DNA of 51,440 nt from Clostridium sp. C2-6-12. Its GTDB lineage: Bacteria > Bacillota > Clostridia > Clostridiales > Clostridiaceae. A model generated the notes under the pieces. That model made no database searches, had not been told where the DNA came from, and saw only the letters and a program-made list of their open reading frames with translations. The position numbers were made by a program, and so were the translations under genes. Positions 24,426-33,126 of the stretch are shown one piece after another. The DNA lies in the NCBI RefSeq assembly GCF_009928485.1, contig NZ_JAABNP010000040.1, forward strand, positions 1 through 51,440, given 5' to 3'. Each line of letters opens with the position of its first letter. Position 1 is the first letter of the stretch.

Positions 24426-27011
24426 ATGGGACTATTAAGCGCTGTATTTGGAACTTATAGTGAAAGGGAAGTCAAAAGACTTAGACCTACTATAAACAAA
24501 ATAAATGATTTAGAAGAATCAATTCAAAAACTTTCAGATGAAGAGTTAAAAGGAAAAACATTAGAATTTAAAGAAAGATTAGCAAATGGTGAAACTTTAG
24601 ATGATATTTTACCAGAAGCATTTGCAGTTACTAGAGAAGCATCTGTAAGAGTATTTGGAAAGAGACATTTTGATGAACAACTTATGGGTGGTATGGTACT
24701 TCATCAAGGTAGAATTTCTGAAATGAAAACAGGTGAAGGTAAATCTTTAACAGCAACACTTCCAGCATATTTAAATGGATTAAGTGGAAATGGTGTTCAT
24801 ATAGTAACAGTTAATGATTACCTTGCAAAAAGAGATGCTGAAGAAATGGGCGAATTATATGGTTTCTTAGGCTTAACTACAGGAGTTATTGTTCATGAAT
24901 TGAACAATGATCAAAGAAGAGAATCATATGCTGCAGATATTACATATGGAACAAATAATGAATTTGGATTTGACTATTTGAGAGATAACATGGTTATTTA
25001 CAAAGAAGAAAGAGTTCAAAGACCATTAAACTTTGCTATAGTCGATGAAGTTGACTCTATTTTAATAGATGAAGCTAGAACTCCACTTATAATTTCTGGT
25101 CAAGGAGAAAAATCTACTGAATTTTATAAGGTTGCTGATTTCTTTGTAAAGAAATTGGTTGCTGAAAAAGATTTTACTAAAGATGAAAAAGCAAATGCAG
25201 TAATGTTGACTGATGAAGGTGTTAGAAAAGCAGAAACAACATTTAAAGTAGATAACTATGCTGATGCTGATAATATAGAATTACAACACTATGTAACTCA
25301 AGCTTTAAAAGCAAATTATGGTATGAGAATAGACAAAGATTACATGGTTAAAGATGGAGAAGTAATCATTGTAGATGAATTTACAGGAAGACTTATGGAA
25401 GGTAGAAGATACTCAGACGGTCTTCACCAAGCAATAGAAGCAAAAGAAGGAGTTAAGATTGCAAGAGAATCTAAGACTTTAGCTACTATTACATTCCAAA
25501 ATTACTTTAGAATGTATAAGAAATTATCAGGTATGACTGGTACTGCATTAACAGAAGAAAATGAATTTAGAGAAATTTATGGCTTAGATGTTATTGTTAT
25601 ACCAACACATAGACCAATAGCTAGAATAGATAATCCAGATTTAGTTTTCAGTACTGAGCTTGGAAAGATCAAAGCAGTTGCATCAGAAGTTGCAAAAGCT
25701 TATGAAAAAGGTCAGCCTGTATTAGTTGGTACTGTTAGTATTGAAAAATCAGAGCTTGTATCAAGTATGCTTAAGAAAAAAGGTATACCACACCAAGTAT
25801 TAAATGCTAAATATCACGAACAAGAAGCTGAAATAATAAGTCATGCTGGTGAAAAGGGAATGGTTACTATAGCTACTAATATGGCAGGTAGAGGTACTGA
25901 CATTAAGCTTGGAGAAGGTGTTGTTGAACTTGGTGGTCTTAAGATAGTAGGTACTGAAAGACATGAATCGAGAAGAATAGATAACCAATTAAGAGGACGT
26001 TCAGGTAGACAAGGAGATCCAGGTGAATCAACTTTCTTTATTTCATTAGAAGATGATTTAATGAGAATATTTGGATCAGAAAAAATTCAAGGTGTAGTTG
26101 AAAAATTAGGACTTCAAGAAGAAGAAGCTATTGAAAGTAAAATGGTTTCAAAAGCAATAGAAAATGCTCAAAAAAAGGTTGAAGGTAATAACTTTGATAT
26201 AAGAAAACAATTATTAGGTTATGATGATGTTATGAATATTCAAAGAGAAGTTATCTATAAGCAAAGAGCAGAAGTTCTAGAAGGTGAAGATGTAAAAGAA
26301 GAAGTATTATCAATGACAAAAGATGTTATATCAAAAGCTGTTAATACTTATGTTACAGGTGAATCAGAGAATTATAGAGAAGAATTCCTTCACTTAATGG
26401 TGGCATTACAAGAAATTTGTATACCTCCAAATTCAGTTAATTTACCTGCGCTTGAAAATCTTTCAAATGAAGAAATAGCGGAAAGTCTTTATCAAACAGC
26501 ACGTAGCTTCTATGAACAAAAAGAAGAAGAATTTACTCCTGAAAGATTAAGAGAAATTGAAAGAGTAGTTCTTTTAAGAGCTGTTGATACTAAATGGATG
26601 AGTCATATTGATAGCATGGATCACTTAAAACAAGGTATTGGTCTTCAATCATTTAAACAAATTGACCCAGTTCAAGCATACCAAATGGAAGGTAGTGCAA
26701 TGTTTAATGACATGATAGAAGCAATTAAAGAAGAAACTGTAAAATTATTATTCCATGTTAAGATAGAAAGAGCACCAGAAAGAGTAAGAGTTGCTCAGGA
26801 AACAGCAGCAGTCCATGATGAAGTACCAAGTGGAGGTGCATTTAAACCAGCAGGACCATGGGAGGACCCAGCATTAGTAGGTCCACAAAATGGTGAGGGG
26901 CCAGTAGCACCACAGGTACCAGTTAGAAATGATGATAAACATGGAAGAAATGAATTATGTCCATGTGGAAGTGGTAAGAAATACAAAAACTGTTGTGGAA
27001 GAGAAGTTTAA
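24426..27011 (+). CDS. secA: Preprotein translocase ATPase SecA
   Basis: Motor of the Sec pathway that pushes unfolded preproteins through SecYEG (861 residues). Walker A in MKTGEGKSLTA, DEVD-type Walker B in AIVDEVDSILIDEARTPLI, helicase motif ATNMAGRGTDIKL and GRSGRQGDPG are all present. The C-terminus has the SecB/lipid-binding zinc motif CPCGSGKKYKNCC. Start at 24426 behind GAAAGGATG; an ATG at 24396 has no RBS. It is followed by a terminator and prfB, the common Firmicute order. Confidence 0.98.
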   Translation: MGLLSAVFGTYSEREVKRLRPTINKINDLEESIQKLSDEELKGKTLEFKERLANGETLDDILPEAFAVTREASVRVFGKRHFDEQLMGGMVLHQGRISEMKTGEGKSLTATLPAYLNGLSGNGVHIVTVNDYLAKRDAEEMGELYGFLGLTTGVIVHELNNDQRRESYAADITYGTNNEFGFDYLRDNMVIYKEERVQRPLNFAIVDEVDSILIDEARTPLIISGQGEKSTEFYKVADFFVKKLVAEKDFTKDEKANAVMLTDEGVRKAETTFKVDNYADADNIELQHYVTQALKANYGMRIDKDYMVKDGEVIIVDEFTGRLMEGRRYSDGLHQAIEAKEGVKIARESKTLATITFQNYFRMYKKLSGMTGTALTEENEFREIYGLDVIVIPTHRPIARIDNPDLVFSTELGKIKAVASEVAKAYEKGQPVLVGTVSIEKSELVSSMLKKKGIPHQVLNAKYHEQEAEIISHAGEKGMVTIATNMAGRGTDIKLGEGVVELGGLKIVGTERHESRRIDNQLRGRSGRQGDPGESTFFISLEDDLMRIFGSEKIQGVVEKLGLQEEEAIESKMVSKAIENAQKKVEGNNFDIRKQLLGYDDVMNIQREVIYKQRAEVLEGEDVKEEVLSMTKDVISKAVNTYVTGESENYREEFLHLMVALQEICIPPNSVNLPALENLSNEEIAESLYQTARSFYEQKEEEFTPERLREIERVVLLRAVDTKWMSHIDSMDHLKQGIGLQSFKQIDPVQAYQMEGSAMFNDMIEAIKEETVKLLFHVKIERAPERVRVAQETAAVHDEVPSGGAFKPAGPWEDPALVGPQNGEGPVAPQVPVRNDDKHGRNELCPCGSGKKYKNCCGREV

Positions 27012-27013
27012 GG

Positions 27014-27326
27014 CAGTTAACAGTGCACGGTTAACAGTTAAAGGAAAAAACTCTAGGGAGTTTTTTTAGAAATAAATGTGATATAATAAATTCCGTAGAG
27101 ATTTTAAAGCGTAGTTGTTGTAGCAATTATAAATGGATTTCTACGGAATTTTTATTAGGTTGAATAAGTTGAAGAAATTCGGTGATTAATATAATATATT
27201 TATTAATATATTAGTAGTTAGAAATATATTTTTAATATAAAGCAATTGATAAAAATAGGAAATTAAAGAAATCCTTTTAGGATTTCAACCAAAAATAGTT
27301 AACTGTTAATTGCTAACTGTTAACTG
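27014..27326. repeat. Spacer bounded by inverted repeats between secA and prfB
   Basis: The 333-base gap is bounded by 28-base imperfect inverted repeats (27014-27041 and 27299-27326), each made of two copies of a GTTAACAGT/ACTGTTAAC unit. Inside are the secA terminator, a perfect 12-bp inverted repeat AAATTCCGTAGA/TCTACGGAATTT (27088-27099 and 27140-27151) with a 40-base loop, and an AT-rich stretch. No reading frame. It may be a miniature inverted-repeat element or an extended RNA structure. Confidence 0.55.
27046..27067 (+). terminator. secA terminator
   Basis: AAAAACTC-TAGG-GAGTTTTTTT: compact stem with a four-base loop and a seven-T tail. Confidence 0.85.
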
Positions 27327-27344
27327 AATAAAAGGGGTGGTTAG

Positions 27345-28440
27345 ATGATTATTGAACTTGAAAAAGAATTAGTAAAGCTTCCAAGTATAAAGAAATCTAT
27401 AGAGGAAATGGGGGCTTCACTTTGACCGTGGAGGTTTAGAAAGAGAACTTCACGAATTAGAAGGTCAAATGCAGGAGCCAGGTTTTTGGGAGGACACCAA
27501 AAGAGCTGAAGAAGTTACTAGAAAGAGTAAAGCCGTTAAAGACAAAATGGAAAAGTATGATAAACTAAAATCTCAGCTTGAAGATATTGAAGTATTGAAG
27601 GAAATTATGGAAGAGGATGATGAAGAATCAGCCAGTGAAATAATTGAAACTATGAGAGCAATTGAAGCTCAAATAGAAGATTATAATATGAAGGTGCTTT
27701 TAAGCGGTGAATATGATAAAAACAATGTGATCTTAACTTTACATGTGGGTGTTGGCGGTACTGATGCTAATGATTGGACTCAAATGCTTTTAAGAATGTA
27801 TACCAGATGGTGTGAAAAACAAGGTTATAATGTTGAAACCTTAGATTTAATTCCAGGTGATGAGGCCGGAATTAAAAGTGTGACCTTAAAGGTTACAGGA
27901 GAATATGCATATGGATACTTAAAAGCAGAAAAAGGAATTCACCGACTAGTTAGAATTTCACCATATAATGCAAATGGTAAAAGACAGACTTCCTTTGCAT
28001 CTATGGAAGTACTTCCAGAGCTTACAAAGGAACAGGATATTACAATAAAGCCTGATGATCTTAGAATAGATACTTATAGATCAGGAGGTGCTGGAGGCCA
28101 GCACGTAAATACAACTGATTCTGCAGTTAGAATTACCCATCTCCCTACAGGCATAGTAGTTCAGTGCCAAAATGAAAGAAGTCAAATTTCTAATAGAGAT
28201 ACAGCAATGGAAATGCTTAAATCTAAATTAGTTGAATTAAAGGAAAGAGCTCATAAAGAAAAGATTGAAGATTTAACTGGAGAGCTTAAAGATATGGGAT
28301 GGGGAAGTCAGATAAGATCTTATGTATTTCATCCTTACAGCATGGTTAAGGATCACAGAACTAACGTTGAAACTTCAAATGTTTCAGCTGTTATGGATGG
28401 AGAAATAGATATGTTTATAAATGCATATTTAAAGAACTAA
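27345..28440 (+). CDS. prfB: Peptide chain release factor 2 with programmed +1 frameshift
   Basis: RF2 recognises UGA and UAA and triggers peptide release. Translation starts at ATG 27345 (RBS AAGGGG) and meets an in-frame TGA at 27423-27425 after 26 codons. Shifting +1 at CTT-T-GAC continues with DRGGLERELHELEGQMQEPGFWED to 28440, giving about 364 residues, the normal RF2 length. The catalytic GGQ is present (SGGAGGQHVN). The codon-recognition tripeptide, usually SPF in RF2, reads SPY here. The frameshift is the classical autoregulation: low RF2 favours slippage. Followed by a strong terminator. Confidence 0.96.
27410..27426 (+). promoter_or_regulatory. prfB frameshift site
   Basis: An internal Shine-Dalgarno-like GGGGG (27410-27414) stands a few bases before CTT TGA C (27420-27426), the conserved slippery CUU plus slow UGA of RF2 genes. 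Confidence 0.93.
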
Positions 28441-28450
28441 ATTTTGTGTA

Positions 28451-28500
28451 AAATCAATCTTCAAAGAATAGTTTAATTCTTTGAAGATTGATTTATTTTG
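28451..28500 (+). terminator. prfB terminator
   Basis: A perfect 19-bp stem: 28451-28469 with 28476-28494, six-base loop, T-rich 3' end. Confidence 0.92.
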
Positions 28501-28512
28501 TAAATAGTAGTA

Positions 28513-28573
28513 TTGACAAAAAGATTTGTTTAATATATAGTTGTATGTACAAACAACTATATATTAAACAAAT
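28513..28573 (+). promoter_or_regulatory. marR promoter with large palindromic operator
   Basis: TTGACA (28513-28518), 17 bases, TATAGT (28536-28541). The palindromic 12-mer TTGTATGTACAA (28541-28552) overlaps the end of the -10 box and start point. Around it lies a perfect 21-bp inverted repeat, 28524-28544 with 28553-28573. The same 12-mer recurs before the nitroreductase gene. Confidence 0.8.
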
Positions 28574-28650
28574 TTGTAAGTTGTTAAATTTCAATATGTT
28601 TGTGATAAATTATAATTATTTAATGCATATTAAATGAAAGGAAAATACAA

Positions 28651-29076
28651 ATGTTAGATAGAAATAAATTATTAGGTGATTGTTTGTATTATTCTGTTAA
28701 TAAGTTATCGAGAATAATAGGAAAATTTGCTGATGAAGAATTTAGAATAACAGGACTTTCTCCAACATATGCGTTTCTCTTGAGTGTTGTTAATGAAAGT
28801 GATGGAATTAGCCAAAAAGAAATAGGAGAAGTACTTGATGTAGCTCCTTCAACTATTACAAGATTTATAGATAAACTTGAGAATAGCGGACATTTAGAGA
28901 GAAGAGTAGAAGGAAAAAATTCCTTTATTTATTCAACAGAAAAAGGAAAGGCAATCCAAAATGATATTAATACAGCATGGAGTAACCTACATTCTATATA
29001 TAAAGAATATCTTGGAGTGGAAGAATGCAAAGCATTAACTAATACATTAAATGAAACTTGTGCTAAATTGAAATAA
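28651..29076 (+). CDS. MarR-family transcriptional regulator
   Basis: Dimeric winged-helix repressor of 141 residues. The recognition region SQKEIGEVLDVAPSTITRFIDKLENSGHLERRVEGKNS is typical, with N- and C-terminal dimerisation helices. RBS GAAAGGA. It shares an operator 12-mer with its own promoter and the downstream nitroreductase gene, so it probably represses both, released by a phenolic, quinone or oxidant ligand. Two cysteines near the C-terminus (EECKAL, ETCAK) could be redox-active, but this is speculative. Confidence 0.9.
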   Translation: MLDRNKLLGDCLYYSVNKLSRIIGKFADEEFRITGLSPTYAFLLSVVNESDGISQKEIGEVLDVAPSTITRFIDKLENSGHLERRVEGKNSFIYSTEKGKAIQNDINTAWSNLHSIYKEYLGVEECKALTNTLNETCAKLK

Positions 29077-29108
29077 ATTTTAATTTAGCATATTTTTCGG
29101 TAATACAT

Positions 29109-29120
29109 TTGTATGTACAA
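29109..29120 (+). promoter_or_regulatory. MarR operator before the nitroreductase gene
   Basis: TTGTATGTACAA, identical to the 12-mer in the marR promoter at 28541-28552, 71 bases before the nitroreductase start. Confidence 0.75.
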
Positions 29121-29190
29121 CTAAATAAATTGGTTAAGACAATTTTTATATAAGAATTTGATAATATATTTTAATAATGGAGGAATATAA

Positions 29191-29697
29191 ATGGAAGCAA
29201 TATTTAAAAGAAAGAGTGTAAGAAAATATCAAGATAAACCAGTAGAAAAGGAAAAGATTGATAAACTATTAAAAGCAATTATGCAGGCGCCATCAGCGGT
29301 TAATCAACAGCCATGGGAAGTTATCGTAATTGAAAATAAAGATACACTTAGAAAATTATCTCAGATGAGTCCATACTCAAAAATGATAGAGGGGTCAGCT
29401 GTTACATTTGTACTTGCAGCCAATAAAGACAATTTAAAAGTACCTACAGCATGGCAACAAGATATGGGAGCAGCAACAGAAAATCTTTTGCTTGAAGCTG
29501 TAGAATTAGATCTTGGAGCAGTATGGCTTGGAACTGCAACTTCAGAAGAGACAATGAATTTTGTAAGAAATCTTTTTGATTTGCCAGAAAATATATTACC
29601 ATTTTCAGTGGTTCCAGTAGGATATCCAGACCAACAAAGCAGCGAGGTTGTTAATAGATTCAATAAAGACAAAGTTCATTATGAAGGGTGGAAATAA
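29191..29697 (+). CDS. Nitroreductase-family FMN oxidoreductase
   Basis: Flavin enzyme of 168 residues that reduces nitro compounds, quinones or flavins with NAD(P)H. N-terminal FKRKSVRKYQDKPVEKEKIDKLLKAIMQAPSAVNQQPWEVIVI holds the FMN-phosphate Arg/Ser; LGAVWLGTAT and PFSVVPVGYP are family motifs. RBS GGAGGA. It is followed one base after its stop by a monooxygenase-like gene, forming an operon controlled by the upstream MarR regulator. Probably a detoxification pair for quinones or nitroaromatics. Confidence 0.92.
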   Translation: MEAIFKRKSVRKYQDKPVEKEKIDKLLKAIMQAPSAVNQQPWEVIVIENKDTLRKLSQMSPYSKMIEGSAVTFVLAANKDNLKVPTAWQQDMGAATENLLLEAVELDLGAVWLGTATSEETMNFVRNLFDLPENILPFSVVPVGYPDQQSSEVVNRFNKDKVHYEGWK

Positions 29698-29698
29698 T

Positions 29699-29986
29699 AT
29701 GATTAAAGTAATAGCTAAAAATTTCGTGAAGAAAGATAATGTGGATGAAGTTTTAAAACTTTCAAAAGAATTAGTTGAAGCAACTGTTAAAGAAAATGGC
29801 TGCATAAGTTATGAAATGTATCAAGACGTAAAAGATAATAACATACTTACAATGATAGAAACTTGGGAAAATAAAGAAGCATTAACTAAACATTCACAAT
29901 CAGAACATTTTCAAAGAATAGTTCCACTTATGTCAACTTATATGGAAAAACCTGCAGAGATGAATATATATACAAAAGTACTATAG
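29699..29986 (+). CDS. ABM-domain (YgiN-like) quinol monooxygenase family protein
   Basis: A 95-residue dimeric ferredoxin-like protein of the antibiotic biosynthesis monooxygenase family: MIKVIAKNFVKKDNVDEVL at the start, ENGCISYEMYQDV, and ETWENKEALTKHSQSEHFQRIV. Such proteins oxidise quinols or similar aromatics without cofactor. It starts one base past the nitroreductase stop (RBS GGGTGG inside that gene), so the two are translationally linked. This favours a shared role in quinone redox detoxification; actual substrate unknown. Confidence 0.88.
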   Translation: MIKVIAKNFVKKDNVDEVLKLSKELVEATVKENGCISYEMYQDVKDNNILTMIETWENKEALTKHSQSEHFQRIVPLMSTYMEKPAEMNIYTKVL

Positions 29987-30009
29987 TTTATATTTATTGG
30001 AATTAACAA

Positions 30010-30076
30010 TTGACAATAAATGATGGAATTCTTACGGAATTTCTTGAAAACTAATTATTGTTGACACTCTTTTTTA
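30010..30076 (+). terminator. Hairpin ending the nitroreductase operon
   Basis: TTGACAATAA (30010-30019) pairs with TTATTGTTGA (30055-30064), enclosing a second short AATTC/GGAATT pairing, followed by ACTCTTTTTT. The rest of the 325-base gap (30080-30195) shows no gene. Confidence 0.55.
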
Positions 30077-30198
30077 TGTGCATAACTATTCTTTGATTTA
30101 TTAAAAAGCCTGTCTGTTTTTCTATTTTAATTTTAAATTGTTAACTGGACATTTTTAATTGAGCTAAGAAATGTAGTTTTTCATAGAACTTATAAAAT

Positions 30199-30250
30199 AA
30201 AAGATAGAATGTAATACGATGTGTCTACAAAGTACTATATTCTATCTTTT
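30199..30250. terminator. Terminator at the end of the minus-strand membrane gene
   Basis: AAAAGATAGAATGTA... (from about 30199) pairs with TACTATATTCTATCTTTT (30233-30250), with A- and T-rich flanks that suit either direction. Confidence 0.7.
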
Positions 30251-30311
30251 TGATTTTGAAATAAATTGTACATTGTAAAATGTTAATTGCAAATTATATG
30301 TGCTGTTCAGC

Positions 30312-30644
30312 TTACGTAGCCTTATAAAACATATCAACTAAAGAATATACAGCGGTAAGAATAATGCATACATACAAAGAAATATTTAATCCTGGTTTAA
30401 GTATAGACATAACTCCACCAACTATAAGTGCAAGCATTATTACAACACTCACAAATTTAAAGAAGCCAGACTTATTTGTAAGCAGTGTTGTAACAGAAGA
30501 AAACATTATTAAAACAAGGGTTAGAAAATAAAAAATCTTTTTTAAATCATCTGAATAATTCATTATTTTAAGTTCATTTAAAGCTAGTACTAAAAGGAGA
30601 AATAGTAATAAAAAAGAACATATTTTACTTATATTTTTAATCAT
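30312..30644 (-). CDS. Small multi-spanning membrane protein, unknown function
   Basis: A 110-residue, strongly hydrophobic protein with about four membrane segments (LLLFLLLVLALNEL, FYFLTLVLIMFSSVTTLL, FVSVVIMLALIVGGVMSIL, LYVCIILTAVYSLVDMF). RBS AAAGGTGATG precedes the ATG at 30644. I do not recognise the family. It is divergent from the two-component system, with 158 bases between start codons, so shared control is possible but unproven. Confidence 0.75.
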   Translation of the reverse strand: MIKNISKICSFLLLFLLLVLALNELKIMNYSDDLKKIFYFLTLVLIMFSSVTTLLTNKSGFFKFVSVVIMLALIVGGVMSILKPGLNISLYVCIILTAVYSLVDMFYKAT

Positions 30645-30802
30645 AAATTCATCACCTTTCTTGGTAAATATTTACATAATAATTATACAGTTAGATTTTA
30701 ATAGGGGCAATATAAAAATACTAAGAAATTAATTCCTATAATTCCACAAATATATGATAAAATAGATTCTGAGAATAATTAATTACAAGGGGGTAATAAA
30801 TT

Positions 30803-31498
30803 ATGAATATTTTGATTGCAGAAGATGAAAAAGATATTCGAAATTTAATTTCACTGCACATGAGAAAAGAAAATTATGAAGTATTTGAAGCTGCTGATGG
30901 AAAAGAAGCTTTAACTATTTTTGAAAATGAAAAAATAGATCTGATCTTAGTAGATATAATGATGCCGAATGTTGATGGTATTACAGTTATACAAAAGGTA
31001 CGAGCAGTATCAACAATACCTATAATTTGTATTACAGCAATGGGAAATGATTCTGATAAGGTTTTAGCCTTAGGTCTTGGAGCTGATGATTATTTAGTTA
31101 AGCCAATAAGTCCAATTGAATTATCAGCAAGAGTTGCTTCTAATCTTAGAAGATGTTATAAATATGCGGAACATAAAGATATAATATATGCTACTGGTGA
31201 TTTAAAGTTATTTACTGAAACCTTTGAAGTGTACAAAGGGGACAAGAAAATTGAATTAAATCCAAAGGAATTTAAAATATTAAAATTATTGGTTTCTAAT
31301 TTAGGAAAGGTTTTCACAAAGAAACAGATTTATGAAGAGGTGTGGGAGGAAGCTTATTTTGGAGATTCAAATAATATAATGGTTCATTTGAGCCACATTA
31401 GAGAAAAAATTGAGGATGATCCTAAAAATCCTGTTTATATAAAAACTATAAGAGGTATAGGCTATAAGATTGAAAGGGTTCATGCTAATGAAAATTAG
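30803..31498 (+). CDS. OmpR-family response regulator
   Basis: DNA-binding regulator of 231 residues. Receiver domain: acidic pocket E7-D8, phosphorylation site Asp51 in LVDIMMP, Thr79, Lys100. The C-terminal winged helix (about 130-228) has FKILKLLVSNLGKVFTKKQIYEEVW and HLSHIREKIEDDPKNPVYIKTIRGIGYKIE. It is of the VanR/PhoP type. RBS AAGGGGG. It overlaps the sensor kinase by 11 bases, so the two are a co-translated pair. Confidence 0.95.
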   Translation: MNILIAEDEKDIRNLISLHMRKENYEVFEAADGKEALTIFENEKIDLILVDIMMPNVDGITVIQKVRAVSTIPIICITAMGNDSDKVLALGLGADDYLVKPISPIELSARVASNLRRCYKYAEHKDIIYATGDLKLFTETFEVYKGDKKIELNPKEFKILKLLVSNLGKVFTKKQIYEEVWEEAYFGDSNNIMVHLSHIREKIEDDPKNPVYIKTIRGIGYKIERVHANEN

Positions 31499-32972
31499 AA
31501 AAATAAAAAGAAATGTTACAGCAGAACTATTCTTCATATATTTCTTTGGATACATAGCTATTACTTTAATACTTGCAGTAGGAATAGTATTTTCTATTGG
31601 AGCATATAAAATTTTGTGTAATCCACGTACATATAATTCTAATTTTGCTGAACTAGAAAATAAGTTGTCGGAGGATTATAGGACTATAACAGACGAGGAT
31701 TTAAAAAAAATAGATGGTTTTGTTGTAAAAATTAATACTATGAATCAAGTGACTTATTCAAAAGGACATGTTATAGGTGAATTTAAAGATTTAAGTATGC
31801 AAAGTTATATGCATTTAGCAGGTCTTACAAAGGAGAATAAGGTAGTATTAAATGAAGATATTATTGCTCACATGGTGTTAGAGGAATTTAATAATTCTAT
31901 TATTGACACTAATGATAAGATTAAATACTCATTATATAGCAAGTATTTACCAGAAGAAGATTCTATGATTATAGTAGGGTGTCCTTATTCAGCAATTACA
32001 AGACCTAATATATTAACTAAAATAATTCCATATAAATCCTTAGTTCAAGTATTATTTTTGTTTAATGTGCTTATAATTTTATTTATTGTTTATCTATTTG
32101 CAAAGGCAACTTCAAGAATTTTTATAAAGCCAATTAAAGCATTATTAAATGGAGTTATGGAAATAACAAATAATAACTATGATGTAAACATAAAAATAGA
32201 TACAAAAAATGAATTTTTAGATTTAGCCAATGGTTTTAATATGATGGCTGAGACTATAAGAAATGAAATAAGAGAAAAAGAAAAGCTAGAAAAAATAAGA
32301 GAAGGTTTAATATTAGATATATCCCATGATTTAAAAAATCCACTTACTTCTATTTTAGGATATAGTGAGACTTTAATTAATAATAAGGATTTAGATGAAA
32401 AAGAGAAGCTAGAATATTTAACTATAATAAATAAAAATTCTTATAGAGCTAATAAACTTATGAATGATTTATTTGAATTTTCTTTATATGATAATGCAGA
32501 TTATAAGTTTAATTTAACAAAAGGTGATATATCAGAATTTTTAAGACAGATTATTGCTAATTACATTCCCGAATTTGAACATAACAAATTTGAGTATGAC
32601 TTTGATATACCGGATGAATCTTATTATGTGATGATGGATGAAGAAAAATTAACTAGAGCTTTTAATAACATTTTAGATAATAAATTAAAATATAATCCAG
32701 TTGGAACCGCCATTGGAATAAAAGTTGAGATTAAAGATTTATATTTTTGCGCAGTATTTTCAGATAATGGAGAAAGTATACCAGAAAAATATAGAGAAAA
32801 TATTTTTAATCCTTTTGTAAGAGTAGATAAGTCTAGGAATTCTAAAACAGGAGGAACAGGACTTGGATTGTCTATCACAAAGAAAATAATAAATAAACAT
32901 CATGGTGGAATAAGGATTGTAGACAGTGAAATTGGTACAAGCTTTGAAATTATGTTGCCAATAGTTAAATAG
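31488..32972 (+). CDS. Sensor histidine kinase
   Basis: Membrane kinase of 494 residues. One membrane segment at about 15-40, an extracytoplasmic domain of about 140 residues, a second segment near 185-205 (VLFLFNVLIILFIVYLF), then HAMP, DHp with ISHDLKNPLTS and the ATP-binding domain: N box NNILDNKLKYN, G1 FSDNGES, G2 TGGTGLGLS. ATG at 31488 is chosen because AAAGGG lies about nine bases upstream; an in-frame ATG at 31482 is too close. Stimulus unknown. A CPBP-family gene follows and may be part of the response, as membrane-stress kinases often sit near such genes. Confidence 0.93.
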   Translation: MKIRKIKRNVTAELFFIYFFGYIAITLILAVGIVFSIGAYKILCNPRTYNSNFAELENKLSEDYRTITDEDLKKIDGFVVKINTMNQVTYSKGHVIGEFKDLSMQSYMHLAGLTKENKVVLNEDIIAHMVLEEFNNSIIDTNDKIKYSLYSKYLPEEDSMIIVGCPYSAITRPNILTKIIPYKSLVQVLFLFNVLIILFIVYLFAKATSRIFIKPIKALLNGVMEITNNNYDVNIKIDTKNEFLDLANGFNMMAETIRNEIREKEKLEKIREGLILDISHDLKNPLTSILGYSETLINNKDLDEKEKLEYLTIINKNSYRANKLMNDLFEFSLYDNADYKFNLTKGDISEFLRQIIANYIPEFEHNKFEYDFDIPDESYYVMMDEEKLTRAFNNILDNKLKYNPVGTAIGIKVEIKDLYFCAVFSDNGESIPEKYRENIFNPFVRVDKSRNSKTGGTGLGLSITKKIINKHHGGIRIVDSEIGTSFEIMLPIVK

Positions 32973-33126
32973 AAATTTTAAGGTTAAATTAATGTTATTC
33001 TAAGTGGATTTTAATAACATAGGCTTATAATAATCATAATAGGAAAAATGGATTATATAAATATTAAATTTACTGCTTTCAAATAATAAGGTTTAACAAT
33101 TTAAATTATAGAGAGGAGGTGCTCTT

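Noticed and set aside
29605..29805. Minus-strand frame across the nitroreductase-monooxygenase junction
   Set aside because: Lies opposite two well-supported genes; no start signal.
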